Both the position numbers and the translations under genes were made by a program. From Oscillospiraceae bacterium (lineage in GTDB: Bacteria; Bacillota; Clostridia; Oscillospirales; Oscillospiraceae): DNA of 64,000 nucleotides. Under the pieces are notes generated by a model that saw only the letters and a list, made by a program, of their open reading frames with translations, was not told where the DNA came from and made no database searches. Numbering within the stretch: the stretch's first letter is position 1; each line of letters begins with the position of its first letter. Positions 32,783 to 40,698 of the stretch are shown here, one piece after another. Where the stretch lies: positions 186,001-250,000 of the forward strand of contig CADCKQ010000003.1 of assembly GCA_902802045.1 (NCBI GenBank), read 5' to 3'.

Positions 32783-34222
32783 ATGCCTACCAGCTGGAAA
32801 AAAAGCCCCGATGATTTTCACAAGATATATATAGCCAACACGGAGGCCTTCTACAAGGCCGGGAACAGGCAGTATTCCGCGGAGCTCGACGAGTTCATGC
32901 GCCGCAGCGCTATGGGTCTCTGGAGCCACAGCGTGGCAGTGACCGACGACCACGTTGCCGTCATGAACCAGATCTACTCCAGGGGAAACCAGCCGCCCTC
33001 CTACATGCTCTGGACTCTTACCAGCGCCGTCTGCGAGACGACGGATTTCCTGCCCCCGGTCTTCTTCTGGAACCTCGCCGAGGAGGATGTGAAGCACCGC
33101 AGGGAAAACTCCCGCATCTTCATCCGGATGTTCACGAACATCCTGCTCTACCTCGCCGCGACAGATGACGACGTCACCTTCGCCGAGGCGGAGTTCATCA
33201 CGGACTGCATAGACAAGCTCACGCTCATCTGCGACACGACCGGCGTAAGGAACACCAAAGATGCTTTAAATCCCATGGACTTCGTCACCTCGATCGCCCC
33301 GGGCTTCAAGGAGAAGCATCCCGCCGTCCCCGCGACCTCCGGAGGTGAGACTCCCGCCGTCGCGCCCGAGGAGCCCAAGGAGGAGGAAAAGCCCTCGCTC
33401 GACGAGCTCATGGCCCAACTCGACGCGCTCGTCGGCCTCGAGGCCGTAAAGAAGGATGTCAAGAGCCTCATAAACCTCGTTAAGGTCAGAAAGCTCAGGC
33501 AGGAGAACGACCTGCCGGTGCCTCCGATGTCGCTGCACATGGTCTTCACGGGCAACCCCGGCACGGGCAAGACGACTGTCGCCCGCCTCATGGCCGGGCT
33601 CTACGCTGCGATCGGCGTGCTCTCCAAGGGCCAGCTCATAGAGGTCGACCGCTCCGGCCTGGTCGCCGGCTATGTCGGCCAGACCGCCCTCAAGACCCAG
33701 GAGGTGATCAAATCCGCGCTCGGCGGAGTCCTCTTCATAGACGAGGCCTACTCCCTCGCCTCCGGCGGTGAGAACGACTTCGGCAGAGAGGCCGTCGAGA
33801 CTATCCTCAAGGCCATGGAGGACCACCGCGACGACCTGATAGTCATAGTCGCCGGCTACGACGGACCGATGGAGAAGTTCATAAGCTCCAACCCCGGGCT
33901 GGAGTCGCGCTTCAACAAATACCTCCACTTCCCGGACTACAACGGCGAACAGCTGCTCGCCATCTTCAAGCTCCAGTGCGACAAGAACGGCTATACCCTG
34001 ACTCCGGAATCGGAGGAGAAGGCCAGGGCCATGTTCACCGAGATGTACGAGAACCGCGACGACAACTTCGGCAACGGCCGTGACGTCAGAAACTGCTTCG
34101 AGGACATGGTCGTCACCCAGTCCAACCGCGTCGCCGAGCTCGAGTCCCCGACAAAGGATGACCTCATGGCCGTGCTCCCCGAGGATTTTGAGATGCCGAA
34201 GCCGGAAGAAGAAAAAGACTGA
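32783..34222 (+). CDS. CbbX/SpoVK-type AAA+ ATPase with a TerB-like N-terminal domain
   Basis: 479 residues from the ATG at 32783, preceded by AAAAGGAG. Residues 1-165 are helical, and LLYLAATDDDVTFAEAEFIT resembles the acidic helix pair of TerB domains. A Pro/Glu linker follows (180-205). The AAA+ domain (210-470) has Walker A GNPGTGKT (257-264), Walker B GGVLFIDEAYSL, and the pore-like YVGQTALKTQEV and NPGLESRFNKYLHFPDY typical of CbbX/SpoVK. CbbX remodels Rubisco and SpoVK acts in sporulation, but this genome segment gives no clue to the client protein. Single gene, with a strong terminator. Confidence 0.8.
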   Translation: MPTSWKKSPDDFHKIYIANTEAFYKAGNRQYSAELDEFMRRSAMGLWSHSVAVTDDHVAVMNQIYSRGNQPPSYMLWTLTSAVCETTDFLPPVFFWNLAEEDVKHRRENSRIFIRMFTNILLYLAATDDDVTFAEAEFITDCIDKLTLICDTTGVRNTKDALNPMDFVTSIAPGFKEKHPAVPATSGGETPAVAPEEPKEEEKPSLDELMAQLDALVGLEAVKKDVKSLINLVKVRKLRQENDLPVPPMSLHMVFTGNPGTGKTTVARLMAGLYAAIGVLSKGQLIEVDRSGLVAGYVGQTALKTQEVIKSALGGVLFIDEAYSLASGGENDFGREAVETILKAMEDHRDDLIVIVAGYDGPMEKFISSNPGLESRFNKYLHFPDYNGEQLLAIFKLQCDKNGYTLTPESEEKARAMFTEMYENRDDNFGNGRDVRNCFEDMVVTQSNRVAELESPTKDDLMAVLPEDFEMPKPEEEKD

Positions 34223-34238
34223 TAAAAAGGCATTATTT

Positions 34239-34268
34239 ACGCCGGGCTGAGCTGCCCGGCGTTTTTTA
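34239..34268 (+). terminator. Terminator of the AAA+ gene
   Basis: Stem ACGCCGGGC/GCCCGGCGT (34239-34247, 34254-34262) followed by TTTTTATA. Confidence 0.9.
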
Positions 34269-34288
34269 TATTGTTATATTGTATGTTT

Positions 34289-35197
34289 TCAGGTGAAATC
34301 GAGATAGTCGATAGCCGCCAGAGCCGCGGCCGAGCCGTCCGAGACGGCTGTCGTCAGCTGGCGCACGCCCTTTTTCCGGCAGTCCCCGGCCACGAATATG
34401 CCGGGCGTCTTCGTCATGCAGTCCTCGCCGCTCTCGGCGTAGCCCTTCGGGTCGAGCTCCAGAAGGGCCCCGAACTTCCCGAGGTCCGGCTCGTGCCCGA
34501 TCGCCACGAAGAGCCCCGAGACAGGGATATAGCGGGTCCCGCCGTCTCCCGTGACCTCTATGCCCTCGAGCTCGTCCCCGCCTTTGAGCGCCGTGATCTT
34601 CGCGCTGAGGATTAATTCGACATTTCCCTTGGCCCTCAGGGCCTCGACGAGCCTGTCCTCGCCTCTGAAGCTGTCCCTTCTGTGTATGACATACACCTTC
34701 CGGCAGATCTCCGAGAGGAGCACCGCGTCCTGAAGGGCGCTGTTTCCGCCGCCGTTGACGGCGACGTCCTGCCCCTTGAAGAAGGCCCCGTCGCAGACTG
34801 CGCAGTAGCAGACCCCGCTGCCCTGGAGCCTCTGCTCGCCCTCGAGCCCTAAAGTCCTCGGCTTCGCGCCGGCCGCGATTATGACGGCCTTGCCCTCGAA
34901 AACGCTTCCGGAGGCGCAGACGACCTTCTTGGCCCCGCCCCCGTCCTCGATCGAGAGGACCTCGTCGAGCTCAGCCTCGGCTCCCTGCTCGAGGGCCTGG
35001 CTGAACATGGCGTCGCCGAGCTCCATCCCCGCGATGCTGACATAGGATGGGAAATTTTCCACCTTCGGGGACCAGGTGATCTGGCCTCCGAAGGTGTCCT
35101 TCTCTATTATGAGCGTCTTTTTGCCGGCTCTGCGGGCGTATACCGCCGCAGTGAGCCCCGCGGGGCCGCCGCCGACAATGATAAGATCATACATCAT
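34289..35197 (-). CDS. trxB: Thioredoxin reductase
   Basis: 302 residues. FAD motif GGGPAGLTAAVYARRAG at the start, redox pair C-A-V-C in YCAVCDGAFFKG (about 133-136), NADPH motif GGGNSALQDAV, and GIFVAGDCRKKGVRQLTTAVSDG at the end. It reduces thioredoxin-like proteins with NADPH. The start overlaps the nrdD stop by four bases, which suggests that its job here is to reduce the glutaredoxin-like domain attached to NrdD. Last gene of the nrdG-nrdD-trxB operon. Confidence 0.93.
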   Translation of the reverse strand: MMYDLIIVGGGPAGLTAAVYARRAGKKTLIIEKDTFGGQITWSPKVENFPSYVSIAGMELGDAMFSQALEQGAEAELDEVLSIEDGGGAKKVVCASGSVFEGKAVIIAAGAKPRTLGLEGEQRLQGSGVCYCAVCDGAFFKGQDVAVNGGGNSALQDAVLLSEICRKVYVIHRRDSFRGEDRLVEALRAKGNVELILSAKITALKGGDELEGIEVTGDGGTRYIPVSGLFVAIGHEPDLGKFGALLELDPKGYAESGEDCMTKTPGIFVAGDCRKKGVRQLTTAVSDGSAAALAAIDYLDFT

Positions 35198-37584
35198 CCG
35201 AGCATCGCCCTTATGGCCCCTGCGCCGGCGAACTTGGAGAAGCCGCCCTTGTCATCGGGAACGATGAGCGTCGGCGCCTGCTTTACGCCGTATGCCGTCG
35301 TGAGTTCGGGATTGTCCTCGGCGAGGACCTCGTCGTATTCAAATCCCGCCTTGTCCATGTAGGCGCGCGCGATCTTGCAGTTCGGGCAGTTGACCCTGGC
35401 GAAGAGCGTGGCCTTGGTGAGGCCAGAAGCTGCCGCGGGAGCCTTGGAACCTTCTTCCTTCTCGGCTATCCTCGCCGTCGCAACTCCCTCGGGCAGGGGC
35501 CCCTTGTGGGTGAGCCTGCTGTCGGCCAGGACGTATTCCCTCCTGTCCCTGTACTCCTGGGTCTTGCCGATGTTCCAGTTCTGGACGGGCCTGTAGTAGC
35601 CTGTGATGCGGCTGTAGACCTCGGTCGGCTCGCCGCAGTGCGGGCATACGAACTGCTCGCCGTTGAGGTACCCGTGGGTCTTGCAGACGGAGTATGTCGG
35701 GGAGAGCGTGTAGTAAGGCAGCTTGTAGTTCTCGGCGATCGTACGAACCAGCTTCGCCGCCGCCTGCCAGTCGGGGAGCTTCTCGCCCAGGAAGGCGTGG
35801 AAGACCGTGCCGGAGGTGTAGAGCGTCTGGAGGTCGTCCTGGATGTCGAGGGCCGCGAAAACGTCATCGGTGTATCCGACGGGCAGGTGCGAGGAGTTCG
35901 TGTAGTAAGGATCCCCGTTCTGGTTCGCGGTGATGATATCCGGGAACTGCTCCTTGTCGTGCTTCGCGAGCCTGAAGGCCGTGGACTCGGCCGGAGTGGC
36001 CTCGAGGTTGAAGAGGTCGCCGTACTTCTCCTGGTAGTCGGACAGGCGCGTCCTCATGTGGTTGAGGACATCCTTCGTGAACTGCTGGGTCTCGGCGGAG
36101 GTCATGTCCTTGCGGATCCATTTCGCGTTGAGGCCCGCCTCGTTCATGCCGACGAGGCCGATGGTCGAGAAGTGGTTGTTGAAGTTGCCGAGATAGTACT
36201 TGGTGTAGGGGTAAAGGCCTTCGTCGAGAAGCTTCGTGATGACCTTGCGCTTGATATCCAGAGATCTGGCGGCCAGATCCATCAGGTGATCGAGCCTTCT
36301 GTAGAAGTCGCTCTCATTGGCGGAGAGATACGCGAGCCTCGGCATGTTGATCGTGACGACGCCGATGGAGCCCGTGGACTCGCCGGAGCCGAAATATCCG
36401 CCGGACTTCTTGCGAAGCTCTCTCAGGTCGAGTCTCAGGCGGCAGCACATGGACCTGACGTCGCTCGGCTCCATGTCGCTGTTGATGTAGTTCGAGAAAT
36501 AGGGCGTGCCGTATTTCGCGGTCATCTCAAAGAGGAGCTTGTTGTTCTCGGTGTCGGACCAGTCGAAGTCCCTCGTGATCGAGTAGGTCGGGATCGGGTA
36601 CTGGAAGCCCCTGCCGTTGGCGTCGCCCTCGATCATGATGTCGATGAAGGCCTTGTTGACCATGTCCATCTCTTTCTTGCAGTCGCCGTAGGTGAAGTCC
36701 GTCTCCTTGCCGCCGACTATCGCCGGGAGATCCTTGAGGTCAGCCGGGACAGTCCAGTCGAGCGTTATGTTGGAAAACGGCGCCTGGGTACCCCATCTGG
36801 AGGGCGTGTTGACTCCGAAGACGAAGCTCTGGATGCACTGCTTGACTTCCTTGTAGTTGAGGTTGTCGATCTTGACGAAGGGCGCGAGATAGGTGTCGAA
36901 GGATGAGAAGGCCTGTGCGCCCGCCCACTCGTTCTGCATGATGCCCAGGAAGTTGACCATCTGGTTGCAGAGGGTGCTCAGATGGCTCGCCGGGGAGGAG
37001 TTGATCTTGCCCGGGATGCCGAGGCCCTGCTGGATGAGCTGCTTTAAACTCCAGCCCGCGCAGTAGCCGGTGAGCATCGACAGGTCGTGCAGATGGAAGT
37101 CGCAGTTCCTGTGCGCGTTCGCGATCTCCTCGTCGTAGATCTCGCTGAGCCAGTAGTTGGCCGTGATGGCGCCGGAGTTGGACAGGATCAGTCCGCCTAC
37201 TGAGTAGGTCACCGTCGAGTTCTCCTTGACGCGCCAGTCGAGCACGTTGACATAGCTGTTAACGGTCTCTTTGTAATCGAGATAGGTGGACTTCATGTTG
37301 CGGAGCTTCTCTCTCTGCTTGCGGTAGAGGATGTAGGCCTTGGCGACCTGCTCGTAGCCCGCCCTGGAGAGCACCGTCTCGACGCTGTCCTGGATATCTT
37401 CGACGGCGATTAGCCCGTTCTTTACCTTCGGAACGAAGTCCGATGTGACCTTGAGCGCCAGAAAGTCTATGACGCTCTGGTTATACTCCGTGTCTGTGGC
37501 ATCGAAGGCCTTGCGGATCGCGTCAGCGATCTTCGTGATGTCGAAATCGACGGTCTTCCCGTCACGTTTTGTTACTCTGTACAT
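35194..37584 (-). CDS. nrdD: Anaerobic ribonucleotide reductase NrdD fused to a glutaredoxin-like domain
   Basis: 796 residues from the ATG at 37584 (GGGAG upstream). Residues 1-95 are an ATP-cone (RVTKRDGKTVDFDITKIADAIRKAF). The catalytic barrel follows. Near residue 640 lies a zinc site (CKTHGYLNGEQFVCPHCGEP), then the glycyl-radical segment SRITGYYRPVQNWNIGK. Residues from about 720 are a thioredoxin-fold domain with C-P-N-C in FARVNCPNCKIARAYM and KQAPTLIVPDD. NrdD reduces ribonucleoside triphosphates without oxygen, usually with formate or a thioredoxin system as electron source. A built-in redoxin and the coupled trxB point to the thioredoxin-type route. The two-Cys zinc site and G-Y-Y radical loop are intact. 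Confidence 0.93.
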   Translation of the reverse strand: MYRVTKRDGKTVDFDITKIADAIRKAFDATDTEYNQSVIDFLALKVTSDFVPKVKNGLIAVEDIQDSVETVLSRAGYEQVAKAYILYRKQREKLRNMKSTYLDYKETVNSYVNVLDWRVKENSTVTYSVGGLILSNSGAITANYWLSEIYDEEIANAHRNCDFHLHDLSMLTGYCAGWSLKQLIQQGLGIPGKINSSPASHLSTLCNQMVNFLGIMQNEWAGAQAFSSFDTYLAPFVKIDNLNYKEVKQCIQSFVFGVNTPSRWGTQAPFSNITLDWTVPADLKDLPAIVGGKETDFTYGDCKKEMDMVNKAFIDIMIEGDANGRGFQYPIPTYSITRDFDWSDTENNKLLFEMTAKYGTPYFSNYINSDMEPSDVRSMCCRLRLDLRELRKKSGGYFGSGESTGSIGVVTINMPRLAYLSANESDFYRRLDHLMDLAARSLDIKRKVITKLLDEGLYPYTKYYLGNFNNHFSTIGLVGMNEAGLNAKWIRKDMTSAETQQFTKDVLNHMRTRLSDYQEKYGDLFNLEATPAESTAFRLAKHDKEQFPDIITANQNGDPYYTNSSHLPVGYTDDVFAALDIQDDLQTLYTSGTVFHAFLGEKLPDWQAAAKLVRTIAENYKLPYYTLSPTYSVCKTHGYLNGEQFVCPHCGEPTEVYSRITGYYRPVQNWNIGKTQEYRDRREYVLADSRLTHKGPLPEGVATARIAEKEEGSKAPAAASGLTKATLFARVNCPNCKIARAYMDKAGFEYDEVLAEDNPELTTAYGVKQAPTLIVPDDKGGFSKFAGAGAIRAMLG

Positions 37585-37647
37585 TTTTTTCTTTCTCCCT
37601 GAAAACAAGCAGTAGTTTATATGCGAATATAGCAAACAGTATAAGTA

Positions 37648-38343
37648 TCAGAGGCCCCTGAGCTTCGCTTCCGGTATTATCTCCCTCACAGCCTCGAGCA
37701 GCTCCTTCATCTCCGCCTCGCCGAAGGCCCCGAGCCCCCGCGGATCTATGAGGTTCCCGCTGTCTTTGTACTGCTGGAGCCAATACTCTTTCGCGCCTTC
37801 TATCCAGCGGGCGGCCCCTTGGAGGCTCTCCTTCGTGTGAAGCCCTTTTACAACGGTCGTTCTGAACTCGTAATCGCAGCGCCCTTCGAGCAGAAGGTCC
37901 CTGCTCCTCTGAACATCGGTGATGTCGAAGTTTTTGAGCCCCGCGGTCTCGCCGTATAGCGAGGGGTCGTTCTTTACGTCCATGGCGACCCTGTCGACCA
38001 GCCCTTCCTCAATGAGCGCTTCGAGCATCTCCGGATTCGTGCCGTTGGTGTCGAGCTTGACGAGAAAGCCCAGGTCCTTTATCCTTTTTATAAATAAAGG
38101 CAGCTCCCTCTGCAGCGTGGGCTCCCCGCCGGTTATCGCGACCCCCTCCAGAATGCCCTTTCTCTTATTCAGAAAAGAAAAGAACTCTTCTTCGTCGAGA
38201 AAAGTTCCACCGTCTATGTCCGTTACGAGCAGAGCATTGTGACAGAAGGGACAGCGGAAATTACAGCCCGGAGTGAAAACAGTGCAGGCCGTCTTCCCCG
38301 GGAAATCCAGCAGTGTTAACTTTTGAAGCCCGGCGATGAGCAA
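37648..38343 (-). CDS. nrdG: Radical-SAM activating enzyme for NrdD
   Basis: 231 residues. The radical-SAM cluster motif C-x3-C-x2-C is CNFRCPFC, preceded by LTLLDFPGKTACTVFTPG and followed by ITGGEPTLQ. It uses SAM and a [4Fe-4S] cluster to put the glycyl radical on NrdD. The best start is a TTG with AAAGGAGG ten bases before it; no ATG is available at the N terminus. First gene of the operon, with a consensus promoter and NrdR-like boxes. It is longer than enteric NrdG and belongs to the Clostridia-type group. Confidence 0.9.
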   Translation of the reverse strand: MLIAGLQKLTLLDFPGKTACTVFTPGCNFRCPFCHNALLVTDIDGGTFLDEEEFFSFLNKRKGILEGVAITGGEPTLQRELPLFIKRIKDLGFLVKLDTNGTNPEMLEALIEEGLVDRVAMDVKNDPSLYGETAGLKNFDITDVQRSRDLLLEGRCDYEFRTTVVKGLHTKESLQGAARWIEGAKEYWLQQYKDSGNLIDPRGLGAFGEAEMKELLEAVREIIPEAKLRGL

Positions 38344-38377
38344 CTGGCCTTAGCCTCCTTTGTTTCGTGCAGGACAT

Positions 38378-38406
38378 ATATTACTCCGGGTCCATTCTTC
38401 TGTCAA
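38378..38406 (-). promoter_or_regulatory. Sigma-A promoter of nrdG-nrdD-trxB
   Basis: Minus strand TTGACA (38401-38406), 17-base spacer, TAATAT (38378-38383). Confidence 0.8.
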
Positions 38407-38413
38407 CAGCAAA

Positions 38414-38470
38414 ACACAAGATATTGAAAATTTTCCCCAATTGTAACCGATTTTTTACAATATTTGGTGT
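38414..38470 (-). promoter_or_regulatory. Two NrdR-like boxes
   Basis: The 16-mer at 38414-38429 (minus strand TTTCAATATCTTGTGT) and the 16-mer TTACAATATTTGGTGT at 38455-38470 each match 12 of 16 positions of the palindromic NrdR box acaCwAtATaTwGtgt. They lie 41 bases apart, about four helical turns, directly upstream of the nrdG -35 box. NrdR is the ATP/dATP-sensing repressor of ribonucleotide reductase genes. Its gene is not in the window. Confidence 0.6.
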
Positions 38471-38566
38471 TTGTCAAAACCGGCTCCAATGCTCGCGGAT
38501 CGGTCGTTTGAGCCCTGTTTCACGCCCTTTCTCCAATATTTTTCTGTAAAGAAATGTAATTTCCTG

Positions 38567-38595
38567 TTGACTTTATCCATTTTATCTGCTAAAGT
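38567..38595 (+). promoter_or_regulatory. Sigma-A promoter of the Tyr-leader ABC operon
   Basis: TTGACT (38567-38572), 17-base spacer, TAAAGT (38590-38595). Transcription should start near 38602, about 23 bases before the leader-peptide ATG. Confidence 0.75.
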
Positions 38596-38624
38596 ACGTA
38601 CATCTTTTCGGAAGAGGCAAAATA

Positions 38625-38684
38625 ATGAATCTCTTTTTTGCATCGGAATACCGTTATTACTATTACTACGGCAGCAACATGTAA
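38625..38684 (+). CDS. Tyrosine-rich leader peptide
   Basis: A 19-codon gene encodes MNLFFASEYRYYYYYGSNM. Six tyrosine codons fall within seven codons (TAC CGT TAT TAC TAT TAC TAC), far beyond chance. GGAAGAGG lies eight bases before the ATG. The stop TAA at 38682-38684 is followed within three bases by the 5' strand of an antiterminator helix. A ribosome that reaches the stop would therefore cover that strand, while one stalled at the Tyr codons would leave it free. This is the layout of a classical amino-acid attenuator controlling the ABC importer 88 bases downstream. Confidence 0.85.
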   Translation: MNLFFASEYRYYYYYGSNM

Positions 38685-38687
38685 TAG

Positions 38688-38756
38688 CGTTTTGCGGTGC
38701 GATCTTAACGTAAACCCAGAGTCTGCACGCAAAACGGGCAGGCTCTTAAATTTTTT
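38688..38756 (+). terminator. Attenuator: antiterminator and intrinsic terminator of the ABC operon
   Basis: Terminator: AGAGTCTGC (38718-38726) pairs with GCAGGCTCT (38738-38746), followed by TAAATTTTTT. Antiterminator: CGTTTTGC (38688-38695) pairs with GCAAAACG (38729-38736), and GTGC (38697-38700) with GCAC (38725-38728), giving twelve pairs with one bulged G. The antiterminator takes up the 3' end of the terminator's left arm and its loop, so the two structures exclude each other. The ribosome site GGGAGG of the next gene follows immediately. Confidence 0.8.
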
Positions 38757-38771
38757 CGGGAGGAAAACAAA

Positions 38772-39737
38772 ATGAAAAAAGCATTTGCACTGGTCCTTGC
38801 CGTCTGCATGGTCTTCGCGCTCTGCGCCTGCGGAGCTTCATCCGCCAAGACAGAAGAGGAGAGCTACACGGTAGGCGTATGCCAGCTCGTACAGCACCCC
38901 GCCCTCGACGCGGCCACCGAAGGCTTCCAGGCTGCTCTGAAAGACAAGCTCGGCGATAAAGTCAAGGTGGACGTCCAGAACGCTTCCGGCGACAGCCCCA
39001 CCTGCTCGGTCATAGTCAACCAGTTCGTCAGCGACCAGGTCGACCTCATCATGGCAAACGCCACCCCGGCCCTGCTCGCGGCCCAGTCCGCTACAGGCGA
39101 TATCCCCATACTCGGCACCTCCATCACGGACTACGCCTCCGCCCTCGGCATTGAGGACTGGAACGGCGCCACAGGCATCAACATCTCCGGCACCTCCGAC
39201 CTCGCCCCCCTCGACGGGCAGGCCGCAATGATCAAGGAGCTCTTCCCCGACGCTGAGCGCGTAGGCGTCCTCTACTGCTCCGCGGAGCCCAACTCCAAGT
39301 ACCAGGCCGACACCATCGACCAGATACTCGCCGACCTCGGCTACACCGTCACCGAATACACCTTCGCCGACTCCAATGACGTCGCCAGCGTGACCGCGAC
39401 AGCCGTCGGCGAGAACGACGTCCTCTACATCCCGACAGACAACACCGCCGCCTCCTGCACCGAGGCCATCAACAACGTGGCCCTGCCCGCCGGAGTCCCC
39501 ATAGTCTGCGGCGAAGAGAACCTCTGCAAGGGCTGCGGCCTAGCCACCCTCTCCATCAACTACTACGACCTCGGCTACGCGACCGGCGAGATGGCATATG
39601 AGGTCCTCGCAAACGGCGCAGACGTCGCCACGATGCAGATACAGTTCGCCCCGAAATTCACAAAGGAGTTCAATGCCGCCAACGCCGAAGCTCTCGGGAT
39701 CTCCGTTCCTTCGGACTACGTGGCAATAGCAGATTGA
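38772..39737 (+). CDS. trpX: TrpX-family ABC transporter binding lipoprotein
   Basis: 321 residues. Signal peptide with lipobox FALCAC, cysteine at 20. The mature protein has YTVGVCQLVQHPALDAATEGF at the start and LDGQAAMIKELFPDAERVGVLYCSAEPNS in the middle, typical of the ABC_sub_bind (TrpX/DUF534-like) family. Members near aromatic amino-acid control sites are predicted importers of tryptophan or tyrosine. Here the operon is preceded by a polytyrosine attenuator, which argues for tyrosine or a related aromatic compound; this is inference. GGGAGGAAAAC precedes the ATG. The permease and ATPase genes follow at once. Confidence 0.88.
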   Translation: MKKAFALVLAVCMVFALCACGASSAKTEEESYTVGVCQLVQHPALDAATEGFQAALKDKLGDKVKVDVQNASGDSPTCSVIVNQFVSDQVDLIMANATPALLAAQSATGDIPILGTSITDYASALGIEDWNGATGINISGTSDLAPLDGQAAMIKELFPDAERVGVLYCSAEPNSKYQADTIDQILADLGYTVTEYTFADSNDVASVTATAVGENDVLYIPTDNTAASCTEAINNVALPAGVPIVCGEENLCKGCGLATLSINYYDLGYATGEMAYEVLANGADVATMQIQFAPKFTKEFNAANAEALGISVPSDYVAIAD

Positions 39738-39741
39738 TACT

Positions 39742-40698
39742 GTGGATATATCAGCGTATTTCGCTTCCCTGAGCCTTTTAAAATTAGTCAAGAACCTCCC
39801 CGGCGGAGTTGCGCAGGGTCTCATTTGGGGCATCATGGCCCTCGGGATCTATGTGACCTTCCGCGTCCTCGACGTGGCAGACCTCTCCGTCGACGGGACC
39901 TTCACCACAGGCGGCGCCGTCACGGTCATGCTCATCCTGGCCGGCTGGCCCGCCTGGGCAGCGGTGATAATAGCGATAATGGCGGGCATAATCGCCGGCT
40001 TCGTGACGGGCGTCCTGCACACCAGGCTCGGCATCCCGGTCATCCTCGCCGGTATCCTGACCCAGTTCTCGCTCTATTCGATTAACCTGAGGATCATGGG
40101 CATGGCCGCGAACAAGGCGATCTCCGTCGACAAGTACTCGCTGCTGCTCAGCGCCCGCAACATCCCCGGCGCCATACTCAAGGGCCTTATGATCGCCCTC
40201 GCTCTGGTCTCCATATTCTACTGGTACTTCGGCACCGAGCAGGGCCGCGCCGTCCGCGCGACGGGCTCCAACCCCCACATGAGCAAGGCGCAGGGCATCA
40301 ACATCAACTCGATGAAGGTCCTCGGTCTTGCCGTCTCGAACGGGATCGTCGCCCTCGCCGGCGGGCTCATGGCCCAGTATCAGGGCTTCGCGGACGTCAA
40401 CATGGGCCGCGGCGCCATCGTCATCGGCCTTGCCGCCGTCATAATCGGCGAGGTCATCGGCCGCGCGTTTCTCGGAAAGCACCTCAACTTCTTCGGCACC
40501 CTCGCCTTCACGGTCATCGGCGGAGTCATCTACTATCTGGTCGTCGTCATAGTCCTCTGGCTCAGGCTCAACTCCAACGACCTCAAGCTCTTCACGGCCG
40601 TGATCGTCGCCCTCTTCCTGGCTGTCCCCTACCTCAGGGAGCAGTCGGTGACTTCCTTCGCGAAGTTCAAAAAGAAGGGAGGCAGCAAAGATGCTTAA
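39742..40698 (+). CDS. ABC transporter permease (TrpY-type)
   Basis: 318 residues with about nine hydrophobic helices. GVAQGLIWGIMALGIYVTFRVLDVADLSVDGTF near the start and QGININSMKVLGLAVSNGIVALAGGLMAQYQGFADVNMG are typical of the BPD_transp_2-type permeases paired with TrpX. It starts with GTG four bases after the trpX stop and has no strong ribosome site of its own, so translation probably depends on trpX. It overlaps the ATPase gene by eight bases. Confidence 0.88.
   Translation: MDISAYFASLSLLKLVKNLPGGVAQGLIWGIMALGIYVTFRVLDVADLSVDGTFTTGGAVTVMLILAGWPAWAAVIIAIMAGIIAGFVTGVLHTRLGIPVILAGILTQFSLYSINLRIMGMAANKAISVDKYSLLLSARNIPGAILKGLMIALALVSIFYWYFGTEQGRAVRATGSNPHMSKAQGININSMKVLGLAVSNGIVALAGGLMAQYQGFADVNMGRGAIVIGLAAVIIGEVIGRAFLGKHLNFFGTLAFTVIGGVIYYLVVVIVLWLRLNSNDLKLFTAVIVALFLAVPYLREQSVTSFAKFKKKGGSKDA

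Noticed and set aside
35506..36906. 466-codon plus-strand open frame
   Set aside because: It lies fully antisense to nrdD, has no ribosome site, and its composition follows from GC-rich codons of the real gene. Similar antisense frames at 39784-40920, 53177-54562, 26188-27432 and 15698-16813 were rejected for the same reason.
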